The position numbers and the translations under genes are program-made. A stretch of DNA of 20,655 nt from a virus: IMG/VR virus record IMGVR_UViG_3300022752_000471, positions 1 to 20,655 of that record; one strand, 5' to 3'. Shown in pieces: positions 5,771-13,969 of this stretch. The first letter of the stretch is position 1; each line of letters starts with the position of its first letter. The notes beneath the pieces were generated by a model, which had not been told where the DNA came from, did not search any database, and was given only the letters and a program-made list of their open reading frames with translations.

Positions 5771-7123
5771 CTAGTACCCCTGTGCAATCCAGGTGAAGGA
5801 GCCGGTCACGCGGGTGCCGGAACTGTTTTCGAGGACGGCTGTGAAGCCTGTCGTTGTGACTGCACCGAGCAGCCGAGGGATCGCCACAGCTGTGCCGCCC
5901 TTGTGGGTCATGGTCACCTCGGGTGGCACGCGGAAGCTGCGTGTGAAATTGATCACTGCGCCTGCGGCCGCATCGGTGATCTGTGCAGTGCCGCGATCGA
6001 AGATGTCGGGGACATCCACGGTGACGCGTAGACCGTCGATGTAGCCGCGGTCGGAATTGCGCGAATTCAGGATGGCCCGGAATAGCGCGCGACGGTAGGT
6101 GTAGTCGCCCTGAATGAAATCCCTGAAGTCGGTGTACCCGGGCGGGTGACCGGCCTCGACGATGGCAACGAAGTCCTGTTCGGTGATCTCCGTACTGCCA
6201 ACGATCATGTCGCTGATCACGCCGTTAGCATGTCTGCGGTACTGCTCGGCAAGAAGCAAGGCCTCCTGCGCGGTCAGTCTCACCGCTTTGCGCAGCGCAT
6301 CAGAAACCGCAAAGCCCTGAGCCAGATTTCGGCGGTAGGCCACCGTGCGGCCCAGTGCCTCGCCTATCGTGATCGCCTCAGCGACGCGCTTGACCGTCTG
6401 CCTTGCAGCCTTGTCGGTCGTACCAAAGGCCTCGGAGAAGGGTTTGCGTACCTGCTTGGCGCCCAGGTCGCTTACACCCAGACTTTCGCTGATGCGCAAA
6501 ATGAAGGCGATCAGATCGGTGTAGGTTTCGGCAAACGCGACGGCCTCCGAGATGCGCTTGGTCATCTGCCGATCCAAGTCGTCACTCAGCCCAAAGGCTT
6601 CGTAGGAATTCTTGGTGACCCCGCGTTGCGGGAGCTCAGAAATCGGCAGACTTTCGGCCAGGCGCTTGACGCCTCCCTTGCGAATCACATCACCCCAGGC
6701 TAGGCTCTCCGCGGTGGTCTTTGTAAGCACTCGGGTTAGATAGTCGGATGCCTGGAAGGACTCCTGCACCTCCTTGCGACTGGCTTTCCCGAGAGCCTTG
6801 CCAAAGGACATCGTTTCCACCCAACGAAGTACATAGGCGATCAGGTCTGAGTAGGTTTCCCCAAACCCAATTGCTTCTGATTCGCGCAGGATCAATTGCT
6901 TGGCCAGCTTTTCTGCAAGGGCCAGCGTTTCACTCGATCGCTTCGTCCACTGCCTACCGGTAGCCTCAACGAAGGCCAGCGTCACAGCCACTGCTACGTT
7001 GTAGACAGCAGGATAGGCCGTGGTCCAGTTCTTTCCGGCGCTGGCGCTCGACCATGCAAAGCCGGCGGTTGCCCAGGTGTACCTCGCTCCCTGGGTCTCG
7101 CTGACCGTCACCGTATCGGGCAT
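5771..7123 (-). CDS. Tail fibre/shaft protein with 18-residue tandem repeats and lectin-like C-terminus
   Basis: A 450-residue virion protein in three parts. Residues 1-60 form a Tyr/Ala/Trp-rich N-terminus. Residues about 61-297 are some 13 tandem units of about 18 residues with consensus K-R-x-x-E-A/S-L/F-x-x-S/G-D/E-x-L-x-R/K-x-x-x. Residues 318-450 hold a short helical segment and a beta-sandwich-like domain ending GSFTWIAQGY, resembling the H-type lectin or similar fibre-tip domains. The protein lies between a small tail-tip protein and the 320-residue fibre and abuts the latter's start. It is likely an extended shaft with a carbohydrate-binding tip. The family name is uncertain; virion location is inferred from position. 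Confidence 0.75.
   Translation of the reverse strand: MPDTVTVSETQGARYTWATAGFAWSSASAGKNWTTAYPAVYNVAVAVTLAFVEATGRQWTKRSSETLALAEKLAKQLILRESEAIGFGETYSDLIAYVLRWVETMSFGKALGKASRKEVQESFQASDYLTRVLTKTTAESLAWGDVIRKGGVKRLAESLPISELPQRGVTKNSYEAFGLSDDLDRQMTKRISEAVAFAETYTDLIAFILRISESLGVSDLGAKQVRKPFSEAFGTTDKAARQTVKRVAEAITIGEALGRTVAYRRNLAQGFAVSDALRKAVRLTAQEALLLAEQYRRHANGVISDMIVGSTEITEQDFVAIVEAGHPPGYTDFRDFIQGDYTYRRALFRAILNSRNSDRGYIDGLRVTVDVPDIFDRGTAQITDAAAGAVINFTRSFRVPPEVTMTHKGGTAVAIPRLLGAVTTTGFTAVLENSSGTRVTGSFTWIAQGY
6233..6943 (-). repeat. Coding tandem repeat, about 13 units of 18-20 residues
   Basis: Conserved Glu residues fall at 65, 83, 103, 121, 139, 157, 175, 193, 213, 231, 249 and 287 of the 450-residue protein, with one unit (near 268) lacking it. 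Spacing is 18 except for two 20-residue units, which carry the near-identical phrases ETYSDLIAYVLR and ETYTDLIAFILR exactly 110 residues apart, suggesting a six-unit block duplication. The units have diverged at DNA level, so the array is old. Confidence 0.85.
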
Positions 7124-7128
7124 CTCGA

Positions 7129-7575
7129 TCAGCTCATCGTGAAGGTGAAGACCGCGGTTAGGCTGTCATCTGCACCCTTGTTGACCACCGGGAATACCAC
7201 CCGGTCGAGCATGATGCCCCCAGTCGATGCGTTGAACACCCCGGCTTCGGTCAGAGCGCCGGTGCTGTCGCCTGCCAGGAAATCCGCGCTGAAAGTGAAG
7301 GTCTTGGTGCCTGCCGTGTGCGCGTAGGTCGCGGCATTACGGTCAATTTCAGTCACCAGCGCCGACTGAGTGGCAGCCGCCGCAGTCGTGCCGGTACCCA
7401 GCGCGATGAAGCCCATCACGCCGGGTCGGCTTGCAGCTTTGCCAATGGCGTCGGCGATGAAGTCAAAGCCAACGTTGACGATGATGTTGTCCTTGTGGAC
7501 CGTCTCAACCTCACCGTTTGCGCGGCGAAGAATCAGGGTCATTGCGCCGTGAAGCTGCATGGATTCGTCGATCAT
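7129..7575 (-). CDS. Small tail-tip/fibre-associated virion protein
   Basis: A 148-residue beta-rich protein starting at 7575 with GAGGA 7 nt upstream. It shows the pattern of a common phage tail-region family: NIIVNVGFDFIADAIG, then GFIALGTGTTAAAATQSAL, then LTEAGVFNASTGGIMLDR, and a final strand ending FTFTMS. Members usually sit between J and the fibre genes, as here, and are thought to be structural. No enzymatic motif is visible. It is the first gene after the hairpin that follows J and precedes the repeat protein by 5 nt. Confidence 0.72.
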   Translation of the reverse strand: MIDESMQLHGAMTLILRRANGEVETVHKDNIIVNVGFDFIADAIGKAASRPGVMGFIALGTGTTAAAATQSALVTEIDRNAATYAHTAGTKTFTFSADFLAGDSTGALTEAGVFNASTGGIMLDRVVFPVVNKGADDSLTAVFTFTMS

Positions 7576-7604
7576 GGAAAGTCCTCGTGAAATGGAAATG
7601 GATA

Positions 7605-7639
7605 AAGAAATGGCGCTGTCTCTTTCGAGGGCAGCGCCA
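7605..7639 (-). terminator. Hairpin with short U-rich tail between J and downstream fibre genes
   Basis: On the minus strand TGGCGCTG (7639-7632) pairs with CAGCGCCA (7618-7611) across a 13-nt loop. The following bases read TTTCTTT. The stem is strong but the T tract is interrupted, so this may be a partial terminator that attenuates expression of the genes after J. It lies in the 93-nt gap between the J stop and the next ribosome binding site. Confidence 0.55.
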
Positions 7640-7668
7640 CGGTTGGGGATAGATTGAAAAGCTGCGGT

Positions 7669-10600
7669 CTAGTACAGCCGCAAACTGGTAAAGGCTCCGA
7701 TTGGCGCGAGCGCCGAACTGGCTGACTCCACATCGCCGCCCATCCGACCGACAAAAAGCCGTCGCTCGGTGGCGGTCTGGCACACGCCGATGCACACGCG
7801 ATCTGTGCTCGATATCCCGAAGGGCACGCTCACTCGCCTGGACAGTTGGTCCTCCAGAAAAAACGCTGCCGTTGTGGCGTCATAGCCCACGAGGAGCGAT
7901 CCTGCGGGGCCAATGGCCGCCCAGATCACGCAGGTGGTGACCTCTGCCGGTATGAACCAAAAGGAAGTGTGAAACACCGACGGGATGCTCACCGACCAAG
8001 CCACGCGGGTGGTATCTCTGACCATGAGACCGTCGCCATACCGGCCGGCGGCATAGGCGACGCCTGCGGCCTGGCTTGAGACTGGACTGCCAAATCCACC
8101 GTCAAGGCCTGCGGTAGAACCGTTAAGACGCCAGCCGTAGACCTCACCGGCTTGCAGTGCATCTTCCCTGGCGATCTGAAACCGGGCATCCACGTTGGCA
8201 ATCGCACCGTCATAAGCCCACTGGCGCTTTGCCGCATCGCTGCTCCAAGGGAAATTCGCCTCCAGCCAAGTGGTGCGGTCATCGACCGAAGCCCCGAGGC
8301 TATTGAGCAGCGTGTTCTGCGCGTGGATGGGTGAGACAAGATCCACCTCAAACAGGTACTCAGCCACCTGGGCACCGGTGCTCATGCGCAGCACATTGCG
8401 ACCGTTGACCGAGACGACAGAAGCGAAGTGCTTGATACCAGGAAATCCCAGCGCCTGCTCATCGCGCGCCAGGATCAAATTGGCGTTCTGCGGCTGGGCA
8501 ACGACGGTTGAGACAAAGGTCGGCGTGTCGCTGTAGATGCCTGGGGAGGCAATCGCCTTGATCCAAAACTTGCGCTCTCCATCAAACCCCGAGGGCAGCG
8601 TGTAACTGGTGGACTTGACCTCAGCCACAAAGAGCGAGGCATCCCAAGCCGCACCCTCACGAAGCTCGTACCCTACGACTTCAGGCTCTGGATTGGGCTG
8701 CCACCGAAACTCCAGCCGGTTGGCCGACTGCACCACATCGAACTGACGCACGGTAGTGGGCGCTTGCAGGCTCAGCACGAAGGTCGTGACGTGGGCGCTG
8801 TAATTGCCTGAGGTGTCGTAGGCCCGAATGTGATACGGGTAAAGGCCAGCCGCGCTTTGGTCGTGGACCATCTGCGTGCCCGCGGTCTTGGCCACCAACT
8901 GCCCGTTATCCCAGCCAGCACCCACGCGGACCTCGTAGCCTGAAAGGTCTGCATCCTGGAGTTCATCCCAGGAAATCAGCAGATCGGAGACCCGGCGCTG
9001 CACCAAGAAGCCCGTGACATCCGACGGCGGCAGGGTCTTACCCAGAACCGTTGCGCTCAGGGTCGCAGGAACGCTCTCCTTGCGCGTGATACCGATCGCA
9101 CGCAGGCTGAATTCATACGCGCCTTCTTGCGCATCCCGGATTTCGACGTAGTTAGCGCTGGTGAGCGGCAGGCTCACGAAGTTGCCGCCTGCCACCCGGT
9201 AGGACAGCCGGTAAGCGACTGCGGTCTGCACCTCGCTCCAGGACACCTGAACCAACACCTGCGCCTGGTCTTTGACCCGGTACAGGCTCTCTTGCATGGA
9301 GAGCCCTGTCGGTGCTGGTGGCATATCCGAAAGGACGGTGATCGAGCGGGGCTGCAATGCCAGCCCCTTTTCAATCGCATCGAACTTGCTCGGGTTGTAA
9401 GCGAGTGCGGTGACTTCGTGAACCCCAGGATCCCGCTCGGCGACCGCAACCACCCGAAAGAGTTGCGGCTCGATGATGGTCGATGAAAGCACCCAAATGG
9501 CGCCAGCCTGCGGCACCGCACTGAACGGGATCGTCACCGTCAAGGCTCTGCCCGAAATCGGACCCACCAGGCGTTCCTCAACCGCCCCAGTGGGCAAAAT
9601 GACCGATAGCCGCCATGGGAGATCCGCTGGCAGGTCGTGATCCAAGGTGACCGTGCTGGCAGTTGCCGCAGCGATCCGGCCCCCAAGACGCATGCCTCCT
9701 CGAACCGGGTCGGCGACTTTGATGACGTCCCCCGGGCGCACCACGGCACCCTCCAGGCCCGTGCGGAAGGTAACGATCTCGGATTCCGACTGCTCGGAAT
9801 ACAAGAGCCACTTACCGACCCGGTGCGCCTGCCCCCTTGAGGTGCATCCCAGCGCCACCACTTCGCTTTGCACGATGCCGTAGCGGGCGATACCGGCGGC
9901 GTCCTCGACGTACTCCACCTTCTGGCGGTAGAAGTCTTCGGGGTCGTTCCAGGTGACCAAGGCCACCGTGTGCCTCGCCTTGGCCGATGACCCCTGGTAG
10001 GCAAATTCGCCATCCACGACATTGCTGGGCGCAAATTGGTAGACCGGATCGGCAGGCGCATCCTGCGTGACCGTGATCGCACCACCGGACCAGTACACCA
10101 TGCCCCGAAAGATCGAGGCCATGTCCTGCACGACCTTGTAGGCCTGCTCCCGCGTCTGCAAGTACAGGTTGCAGGTAAAGCGCGGCTCAAAGCTGCCCAG
10201 CCCGTTGGGAACCAACTGGTCGCAGTATTGAGCTACCCGATAGAGCGCCCACTTATCGACCTGGGCCTCGGGGATGTAGCCACCCAAGCCATAGCGGGTA
10301 CTGGTCACCAGGTCGTAAAAGCACCAGGCAGGGTTATCGGTCCAGGCGATCTTGAAAGTGCCATTCCACACACCGCTGTAAGCGCGCGTGGCTGGGTCGT
10401 AGTTCACAGGAACACGTACCCGCAGCAACTTCATGTCGTAGCTGCGCCGCGGGATGTTCGAGAACTGGGATGCATCGACCCGAAGCGCCACCAAGGCACT
10501 GTTGGGGTAGCGCAGCTTGCTCTCGATGACCTCGGTGTATGAATCTACGAAGGTCTTGTTCTGAATCGCACTTGAGGTCGAGTCCGCCGTGATCCGGCGC

Positions 10601-11181
10601 ACACGGATATCCCAGGGGCCACTGCCCGTGAGCGGCACGTAGTAGCTGCGCTGGTACTTGGTCGTGGTCTTGCCGGAGATCGTGTCGTTGATCATCTCGA
10701 CGAACCCACCGCCGTTCACTTGGCGATCGATCGCAAAGTTCACCGTGCTGCCATTGAGATCGCCGTTGGTCGTGTCCTGGTTGGTCAACTGCGGCACGCT
10801 GACCTTGATCCGCACCGCATCCACATCCGGATCAGTGATGGAGCGCACCACCGGCTGGCTCGCCTTGACCTCGACGCCAACGACCACCTCGTTTTCAACA
10901 GACGAGAACCCGGGGACATAGCTTTGCTGCTGGCTGCCGTTGCGGGTCTCCAGGGTGACGCCAGAGAAGTTGGTCGAGCCATCAGGGTTCTGAATGGGCG
11001 TGTCGTCCAGGTAGACCGATTGCAGGCCGTCGACCAGCCCTTCGATCTCGCCCTCGGAGATGAGGTCAACGACACGCGCGTAGGCTTTGGACCGCAGGCT
11101 GTCTGGGGCCTCTTGCGCCACACGGGCGCTTCCTCCACCGCCTTTGCCGCCACCGCCCGCACCAATGATGAGTTGGCTCAT
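7669..11181 (-). CDS. J: Tail tip / host specificity protein J
   Basis: A 1170-residue protein of the lambda gpJ family that forms the tail tip and carries receptor specificity. It begins with the typical Gly-rich segment (IIGAGGGGKGGGGSARVAQ) and the LRSKAYARVVDLISEGEIEGL phrase. The conserved tail-hub region occupies about 1-600, including WCFYDLVTSTRYGLGGYIP. Three fibronectin type III-like domains follow (about 620-715, 717-803, 804-895), each with a W...Y pattern. The last about 170 residues look like a concanavalin/LamG-like lectin domain (RYGDGLMV, HTSFWFIPA, ERRLFVGRMGG), which is not the usual lambda J end. The start overlaps the I stop as ATGA. The next genes encode further adhesion modules, so J may act with them in host recognition. 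Confidence 0.95.
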   Translation of the reverse strand: MSQLIIGAGGGGKGGGGSARVAQEAPDSLRSKAYARVVDLISEGEIEGLVDGLQSVYLDDTPIQNPDGSTNFSGVTLETRNGSQQQSYVPGFSSVENEVVVGVEVKASQPVVRSITDPDVDAVRIKVSVPQLTNQDTTNGDLNGSTVNFAIDRQVNGGGFVEMINDTISGKTTTKYQRSYYVPLTGSGPWDIRVRRITADSTSSAIQNKTFVDSYTEVIESKLRYPNSALVALRVDASQFSNIPRRSYDMKLLRVRVPVNYDPATRAYSGVWNGTFKIAWTDNPAWCFYDLVTSTRYGLGGYIPEAQVDKWALYRVAQYCDQLVPNGLGSFEPRFTCNLYLQTREQAYKVVQDMASIFRGMVYWSGGAITVTQDAPADPVYQFAPSNVVDGEFAYQGSSAKARHTVALVTWNDPEDFYRQKVEYVEDAAGIARYGIVQSEVVALGCTSRGQAHRVGKWLLYSEQSESEIVTFRTGLEGAVVRPGDVIKVADPVRGGMRLGGRIAAATASTVTLDHDLPADLPWRLSVILPTGAVEERLVGPISGRALTVTIPFSAVPQAGAIWVLSSTIIEPQLFRVVAVAERDPGVHEVTALAYNPSKFDAIEKGLALQPRSITVLSDMPPAPTGLSMQESLYRVKDQAQVLVQVSWSEVQTAVAYRLSYRVAGGNFVSLPLTSANYVEIRDAQEGAYEFSLRAIGITRKESVPATLSATVLGKTLPPSDVTGFLVQRRVSDLLISWDELQDADLSGYEVRVGAGWDNGQLVAKTAGTQMVHDQSAAGLYPYHIRAYDTSGNYSAHVTTFVLSLQAPTTVRQFDVVQSANRLEFRWQPNPEPEVVGYELREGAAWDASLFVAEVKSTSYTLPSGFDGERKFWIKAIASPGIYSDTPTFVSTVVAQPQNANLILARDEQALGFPGIKHFASVVSVNGRNVLRMSTGAQVAEYLFEVDLVSPIHAQNTLLNSLGASVDDRTTWLEANFPWSSDAAKRQWAYDGAIANVDARFQIAREDALQAGEVYGWRLNGSTAGLDGGFGSPVSSQAAGVAYAAGRYGDGLMVRDTTRVAWSVSIPSVFHTSFWFIPAEVTTCVIWAAIGPAGSLLVGYDATTAAFFLEDQLSRRVSVPFGISSTDRVCIGVCQTATERRLFVGRMGGDVESASSALAPIGAFTSLRLY

Positions 11182-11771
11182 GCGGCGATCTCATCCACGT
11201 CAATGCCGGCGCTGATCACCGCCGAGCCCACTATCAATCGGCCGTAACCCACCGGCACGGGATGCCCCTGGGCGGTGGTGTTGACCGCACCATTGAAGCT
11301 GTAGCTGGGCCTATTTTCTGGGCGCTCCGAGGGCTCGGTGGCTTTTGGGGTGGGCGCAATCATCTGCGCCACGCCACCCAGAATCATTGCGGTGCCCACC
11401 GAATAGAGCGTGGCCTGCGACAAAAACGCGCCCGACGCCGCCCAGCCAAGCGGGTTCCACCAGGCCACGGCCAGCAGGGCTGCGCCCAGCAAGATCTGAC
11501 CAAGGCCATTGCCACCCGCACCGGAGACCACCGGAGCAATCGTGATGCGGCTCTGTCCTGTCGGCTCATGCAGACGATCCAGCGTCAACGCCTCACGACC
11601 AGCCAGCACGCGGTACCCCACGCCACGCTCGCCTGAGGCAACCAATTCCCGCTCAAAGGCCGGGAAGTTGGCCGCAAGCGCCCGAATGGCCTCGGCAGCC
11701 GATGAGATGGCCAGGCTATGCCTGCGGCCAAAGCGGCGCCCAAGTTCACCGAGAAGAATGATCGTGACCAT
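11178..11771 (-). CDS. I: Tail assembly protein I
   Basis: A 197-residue protein from the ATG at 11771. VTIILLGELGRRFGRRHSL is the usual family opening, whereas the upstream in-frame starts (11822, 11819) add a 17-residue tail that does not fit the family. No strong ribosome binding site is visible; the 26-nt overlap with K suggests translational coupling. The ubiquitin-like N-terminal half (EAIRALAANFPAFEREL) is followed by a Gly/Ala-rich hydrophobic stretch (about 100-150) and a C-terminal segment ending HPVPVGYGRLIVGSAVISAGI, typical of lambda gpI-like proteins. It acts in tail-tip assembly together with J and K. Confidence 0.92.
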   Translation of the reverse strand: MVTIILLGELGRRFGRRHSLAISSAAEAIRALAANFPAFERELVASGERGVGYRVLAGREALTLDRLHEPTGQSRITIAPVVSGAGGNGLGQILLGAALLAVAWWNPLGWAASGAFLSQATLYSVGTAMILGGVAQMIAPTPKATEPSERPENRPSYSFNGAVNTTAQGHPVPVGYGRLIVGSAVISAGIDVDEIAA

Positions 11772-12465
11772 GCCTGAGGATGTGTGTTGTGACTTTTTGC
11801 CAGTAGCCGCCGTAGACATCACGGCTGGAAAGACGCCCCTGCAAGTGATGGAGGATCAGCCCGTCTCCGAGATAGACCGCTGCGTGATTCGGAACGGGCG
11901 ACGCCACCTGCATCAGAAAGCAGTCCCCAACCTTTAGTTCGTCCGCACCCACCGGAAAGAAGCCAGCCTGGGCAAAGTTCTCCAGGTAGAGGTTCTCCCC
12001 GCGATTCCACCAGTCGTCAAAGCGCGCGAAGTTGGGCAACTCCACCCCGCGCTCTGCTCGGAACCAGTCGCGCACCAGGGCGTAGCAGTCGAGCACGCCG
12101 TGAGACCATTCGCGGCCCACCAAGGGGGCGACGTAGCCCGAGGGCTCGACACTTGCCCAGGTGGCGCTTGGGACACTCACGATGTACCAGGGCAAGCCAC
12201 TGGCCTCGCACGCCACCCGGTCGGCCTGACTGGGCTCTGGCGGGAGCCCCGGGTGGCTGTGCACCACGGCAACGATCTGGCCCTGCTCATCGGCTTTGGC
12301 GTAGTCCTCGGGGTGAATCACGAACTGATCGGTTCCCACGCCCAGGTTTCGGCACGGCCAGTACACCTCCCGACCTTTTCGGATCACAAGCAGCCCGCAC
12401 GACTCGCGTGGGTAGGCCTGCCGGGCGTGATCGAGCGCCAGGGCTTGGTTCCCAGGTGACATCAT
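11746..12465 (-). CDS. K: Tail assembly protein K: JAMM peptidase plus NlpC/P60 domain
   Basis: A 239-residue bifunctional tail-tip protein. The N-terminal JAMM/Mov34 domain has E21 (RESCGLLVI) and H69-x-H71-x7-S79-x2-D82 (VVHSHPGLPPEPSQAD), the complete zinc-peptidase signature. The C-terminal NlpC/P60 domain has C127 (HGVLDCYALV), H194 (VPNHAAVYLGDG) and H206/H207, a Cys/His peptidoglycan hydrolase set. In lambda-like phages this protein helps tail-tip assembly and local cell wall cleavage during infection. The start at 12465 is chosen because AAAGG lies about 10 nt upstream; the longer frame to 12540 would cover the plus-strand promoter of the toxin-antitoxin cassette. The usual neighbour L is about 800 nt upstream because of that insertion. 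Confidence 0.93.
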   Translation of the reverse strand: MMSPGNQALALDHARQAYPRESCGLLVIRKGREVYWPCRNLGVGTDQFVIHPEDYAKADEQGQIVAVVHSHPGLPPEPSQADRVACEASGLPWYIVSVPSATWASVEPSGYVAPLVGREWSHGVLDCYALVRDWFRAERGVELPNFARFDDWWNRGENLYLENFAQAGFFPVGADELKVGDCFLMQVASPVPNHAAVYLGDGLILHHLQGRLSSRDVYGGYWQKVTTHILRHGHDHSSR

Positions 12466-12501
12466 CGGTTGATACCTTTGTCGGAGCAGCGGGGGCATAC
12501 T

Positions 12502-12529
12502 TTGACAACCAACCGATTTCGGACATAAT
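12502..12529 (+). promoter_or_regulatory. Sigma70-type promoter of the toxin-antitoxin cassette
   Basis: A perfect TTGACA (12502-12507) is followed after 16 nt by CATAAT (12524-12529, 5 of 6 matches). It lies 34 nt before the antitoxin start and points away from the tail operon. This gives the inserted cassette its own expression in the lysogen. Confidence 0.75.
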
Positions 12530-12536
12530 TCGTTCC

Positions 12537-12563
12537 GCACTAATTTAGTAAGGCACTAATTTA
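12537..12563 (+). repeat. Operator-like direct repeat between promoter and antitoxin start
   Basis: The 11-base GCACTAATTTA occurs at 12537-12547 and again at 12553-12563, 16 bp apart, between the -10 element and the ATG. Such repeats are typical binding sites for autoregulating antitoxins. The ribosome binding site (AAGG) falls between the copies, so a bound repressor would cover it. Confidence 0.65.
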
Positions 12564-12844
12564 TGACTGTGCTCACTTCACATGCTACGGTCAAGGTCAT
12601 TGGGGCAAACGGCCAAATTTCACTGGGCAAGCAGTTTGCGGGTCGTCAAGTGCTGGTCGAAGAGCGCGAACCTGGTGTTTGGATGATCCGTACCGCTACG
12701 GTCATTCCTGACAACGAACGCTGGCTGCATGCGCCAGGTGCTGCGGCGGACCTGCGTGATGCGCTAAGCTGGGCGGCAGCCAACCGGGCAACCGACAACA
12801 ACACGGAGATGCTCATGAAGCGGCTGAGCGATGGCATCGAGTGA
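12563..12844 (+). CDS. AbrB/MazE-like putative antitoxin
   Basis: A 93-residue protein on the strand opposite to all phage genes. Its N-terminal half resembles a SpoVT/AbrB swapped-hairpin DNA-binding domain (ATVKVIGANGQISLGKQFAGRQVLVEE, then VWMIRTATVIPDN). The C-terminal half is an Ala-rich helix plus tail (AADLRDALSWAAAN, MKRLSDGIE) suited to binding a toxin. It is preceded by a good promoter and by direct repeats that could be its own operator. It overlaps the next gene by 14 nt, the antitoxin-first order of type II systems. The antitoxin role is inferred from fold and context. A plain prophage regulator is the alternative. Confidence 0.75.
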   Translation: MTVLTSHATVKVIGANGQISLGKQFAGRQVLVEEREPGVWMIRTATVIPDNERWLHAPGAAADLRDALSWAAANRATDNNTEMLMKRLSDGIE

Positions 12845-13157
12845 GTCGTCTGACAAGGTCTTGCTTGACCTCAACAACCCAACGTTTCAGGCCAGTTTGT
12901 TCAGTTTGCAAAAAATAGAACGACACGCAGCACTGGATACGCTCAACAAGATCCGCCAATTAACCTGGGCCCAGTTGTACCGGGATAACGGAATCAAGTG
13001 GGAAAAAATCGTCAGCGTTCGTCCGCCCGAGGGAATCGACGCAATCTATTCGCTTCGTATCACGCAATCACGCAGGGCCACCGCATCTCGTGATGGTCGG
13101 CACATGCGCTTGCTCACAGTCGCTCCTGACCACGACAGCACATACGGCCACAAATAA
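12831..13157 (+). CDS. Putative toxin of the AbrB-like cassette (RelE/ParE-like size)
   Basis: A 108-residue protein whose start overlaps the antitoxin stop by 14 nt. Residues 40-100 (IRQLTWAQLYRDNGIKWEKI, IYSLRITQSRRATASRDG, MRLLTVAPDHDSTYGHK) form the alpha-then-beta pattern with basic residues and a conserved DHDSTYG end seen in small RelE/ParE-like toxins and related uncharacterised proteins. I cannot name the family with certainty. Context (second gene, overlap, opposite strand, own promoter) supports a toxin. Being inserted between two essential tail genes, it is a typical moron position; it may stabilise the prophage or act in superinfection defence. Confidence 0.68.
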   Translation: MASSESSDKVLLDLNNPTFQASLFSLQKIERHAALDTLNKIRQLTWAQLYRDNGIKWEKIVSVRPPEGIDAIYSLRITQSRRATASRDGRHMRLLTVAPDHDSTYGHK

Positions 13158-13264
13158 TTGGTGCAGTAAGACTTCTCGGTAAGCGGAGCCCTTCTGAGTG
13201 AGCCAAAATATCCATGGGCGGGGGGCAAGCGCCCAAAGTGGTTGCGTAGTGGCATTAGCGAAAT

Positions 13265-13969
13265 TCAACGAATCAGCCCAGCTGCCGGAAAGCCACCAAA
13301 AGGTAACTCAGCGTTCTGCCCAAATCGGGCCTTGCACGATGACAGGCGCTTGCCGCAGACATCCAGGCTGCTGGCGCCCACCGCCTGGTCATTGGCATCG
13401 AGGTAGGCCGTGCCGGTGTAACCGCACGCGGACCCGCGGTAGCGCCAGGGACAGACGTTTTGAACGATCTGCCGACGAGGGAGTGTGACCCCCTCCAGAT
13501 CGAATGATGCGGCCAACTCAAACTCGACCACATCCCTCGTTTCTCTGGACTTGCGGTCGACGTAGTACACGTCATCGGCAAATTCGGCCGAGGGGTCAGC
13601 CGTCGGATTGACGCCGCCTTCAAAGTTCACCGCATCGAGATACTTCGCAAGCGTCCTCTTACGCGTGATCTTGGCACCCACCAGGTCCTGGTAGGTGAGC
13701 ACCAGCGCCGTGATGGCGCCTGTGACATTGGCTACCCGCAGGCGCGGCCGAGGTACCTGGCCGTTCCCATTGAACTCGAAGCCTTCAACCTCGATAGGAA
13801 ACGCCTCATAGGCGTTGCCCTGCCATACAACCCGCTGCTGCAAGGCATTCGTCCCGGCATGAAAGCGCACCGGCCCCTGGCCAAACAGGGCCAGATCCAG
13901 CACAAAAAGTTCGATCACGCTGCTGGGCGCAAGCTTCTGGATTTCAGAGGTAATCGCAGCTGCGGTCAT
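13265..13969 (-). CDS. L: Minor tail protein L, iron-sulfur tail-tip protein
   Basis: A 234-residue protein of the lambda gpL family. The N-terminus (ITSEIQKLAPSSVIELFVLDL) and the middle beta domain (RPRLRVANVTGAITALV) are typical. The C-terminal part has four cysteines, C173 (NVCPWRYRG), C182 (ACGYTG), C205 (VCGKR) and C212 (SCKARFG), which in lambda gpL bind an Fe-S cluster. The protein joins the tape-measure initiation complex with M, K and I. Its start overlaps the M stop as ATGA. K should follow directly in this type of phage but is displaced by the plus-strand cassette. Confidence 0.95.
   Translation of the reverse strand: MTAAAITSEIQKLAPSSVIELFVLDLALFGQGPVRFHAGTNALQQRVVWQGNAYEAFPIEVEGFEFNGNGQVPRPRLRVANVTGAITALVLTYQDLVGAKITRKRTLAKYLDAVNFEGGVNPTADPSAEFADDVYYVDRKSRETRDVVEFELAASFDLEGVTLPRRQIVQNVCPWRYRGSACGYTGTAYLDANDQAVGASSLDVCGKRLSSCKARFGQNAELPFGGFPAAGLIR

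Noticed and set aside
5138-6031. Plus-strand frame of 297 codons across the fibre genes
   Set aside because: It spans the junction of two well-supported minus-strand fibre genes and has no recognisable domain.
12466-12540. N-terminal extension of the K gene
   Set aside because: It would overlap the toxin-antitoxin promoter and lacks a ribosome binding site; the family begins near the start at 12465.
13215-13235. Hairpin TGGGCG / CGCCCA as a terminator of the toxin gene
   Set aside because: The stem has only 6 bp and no T tract follows on the plus strand; on the minus strand the following tract is weak.
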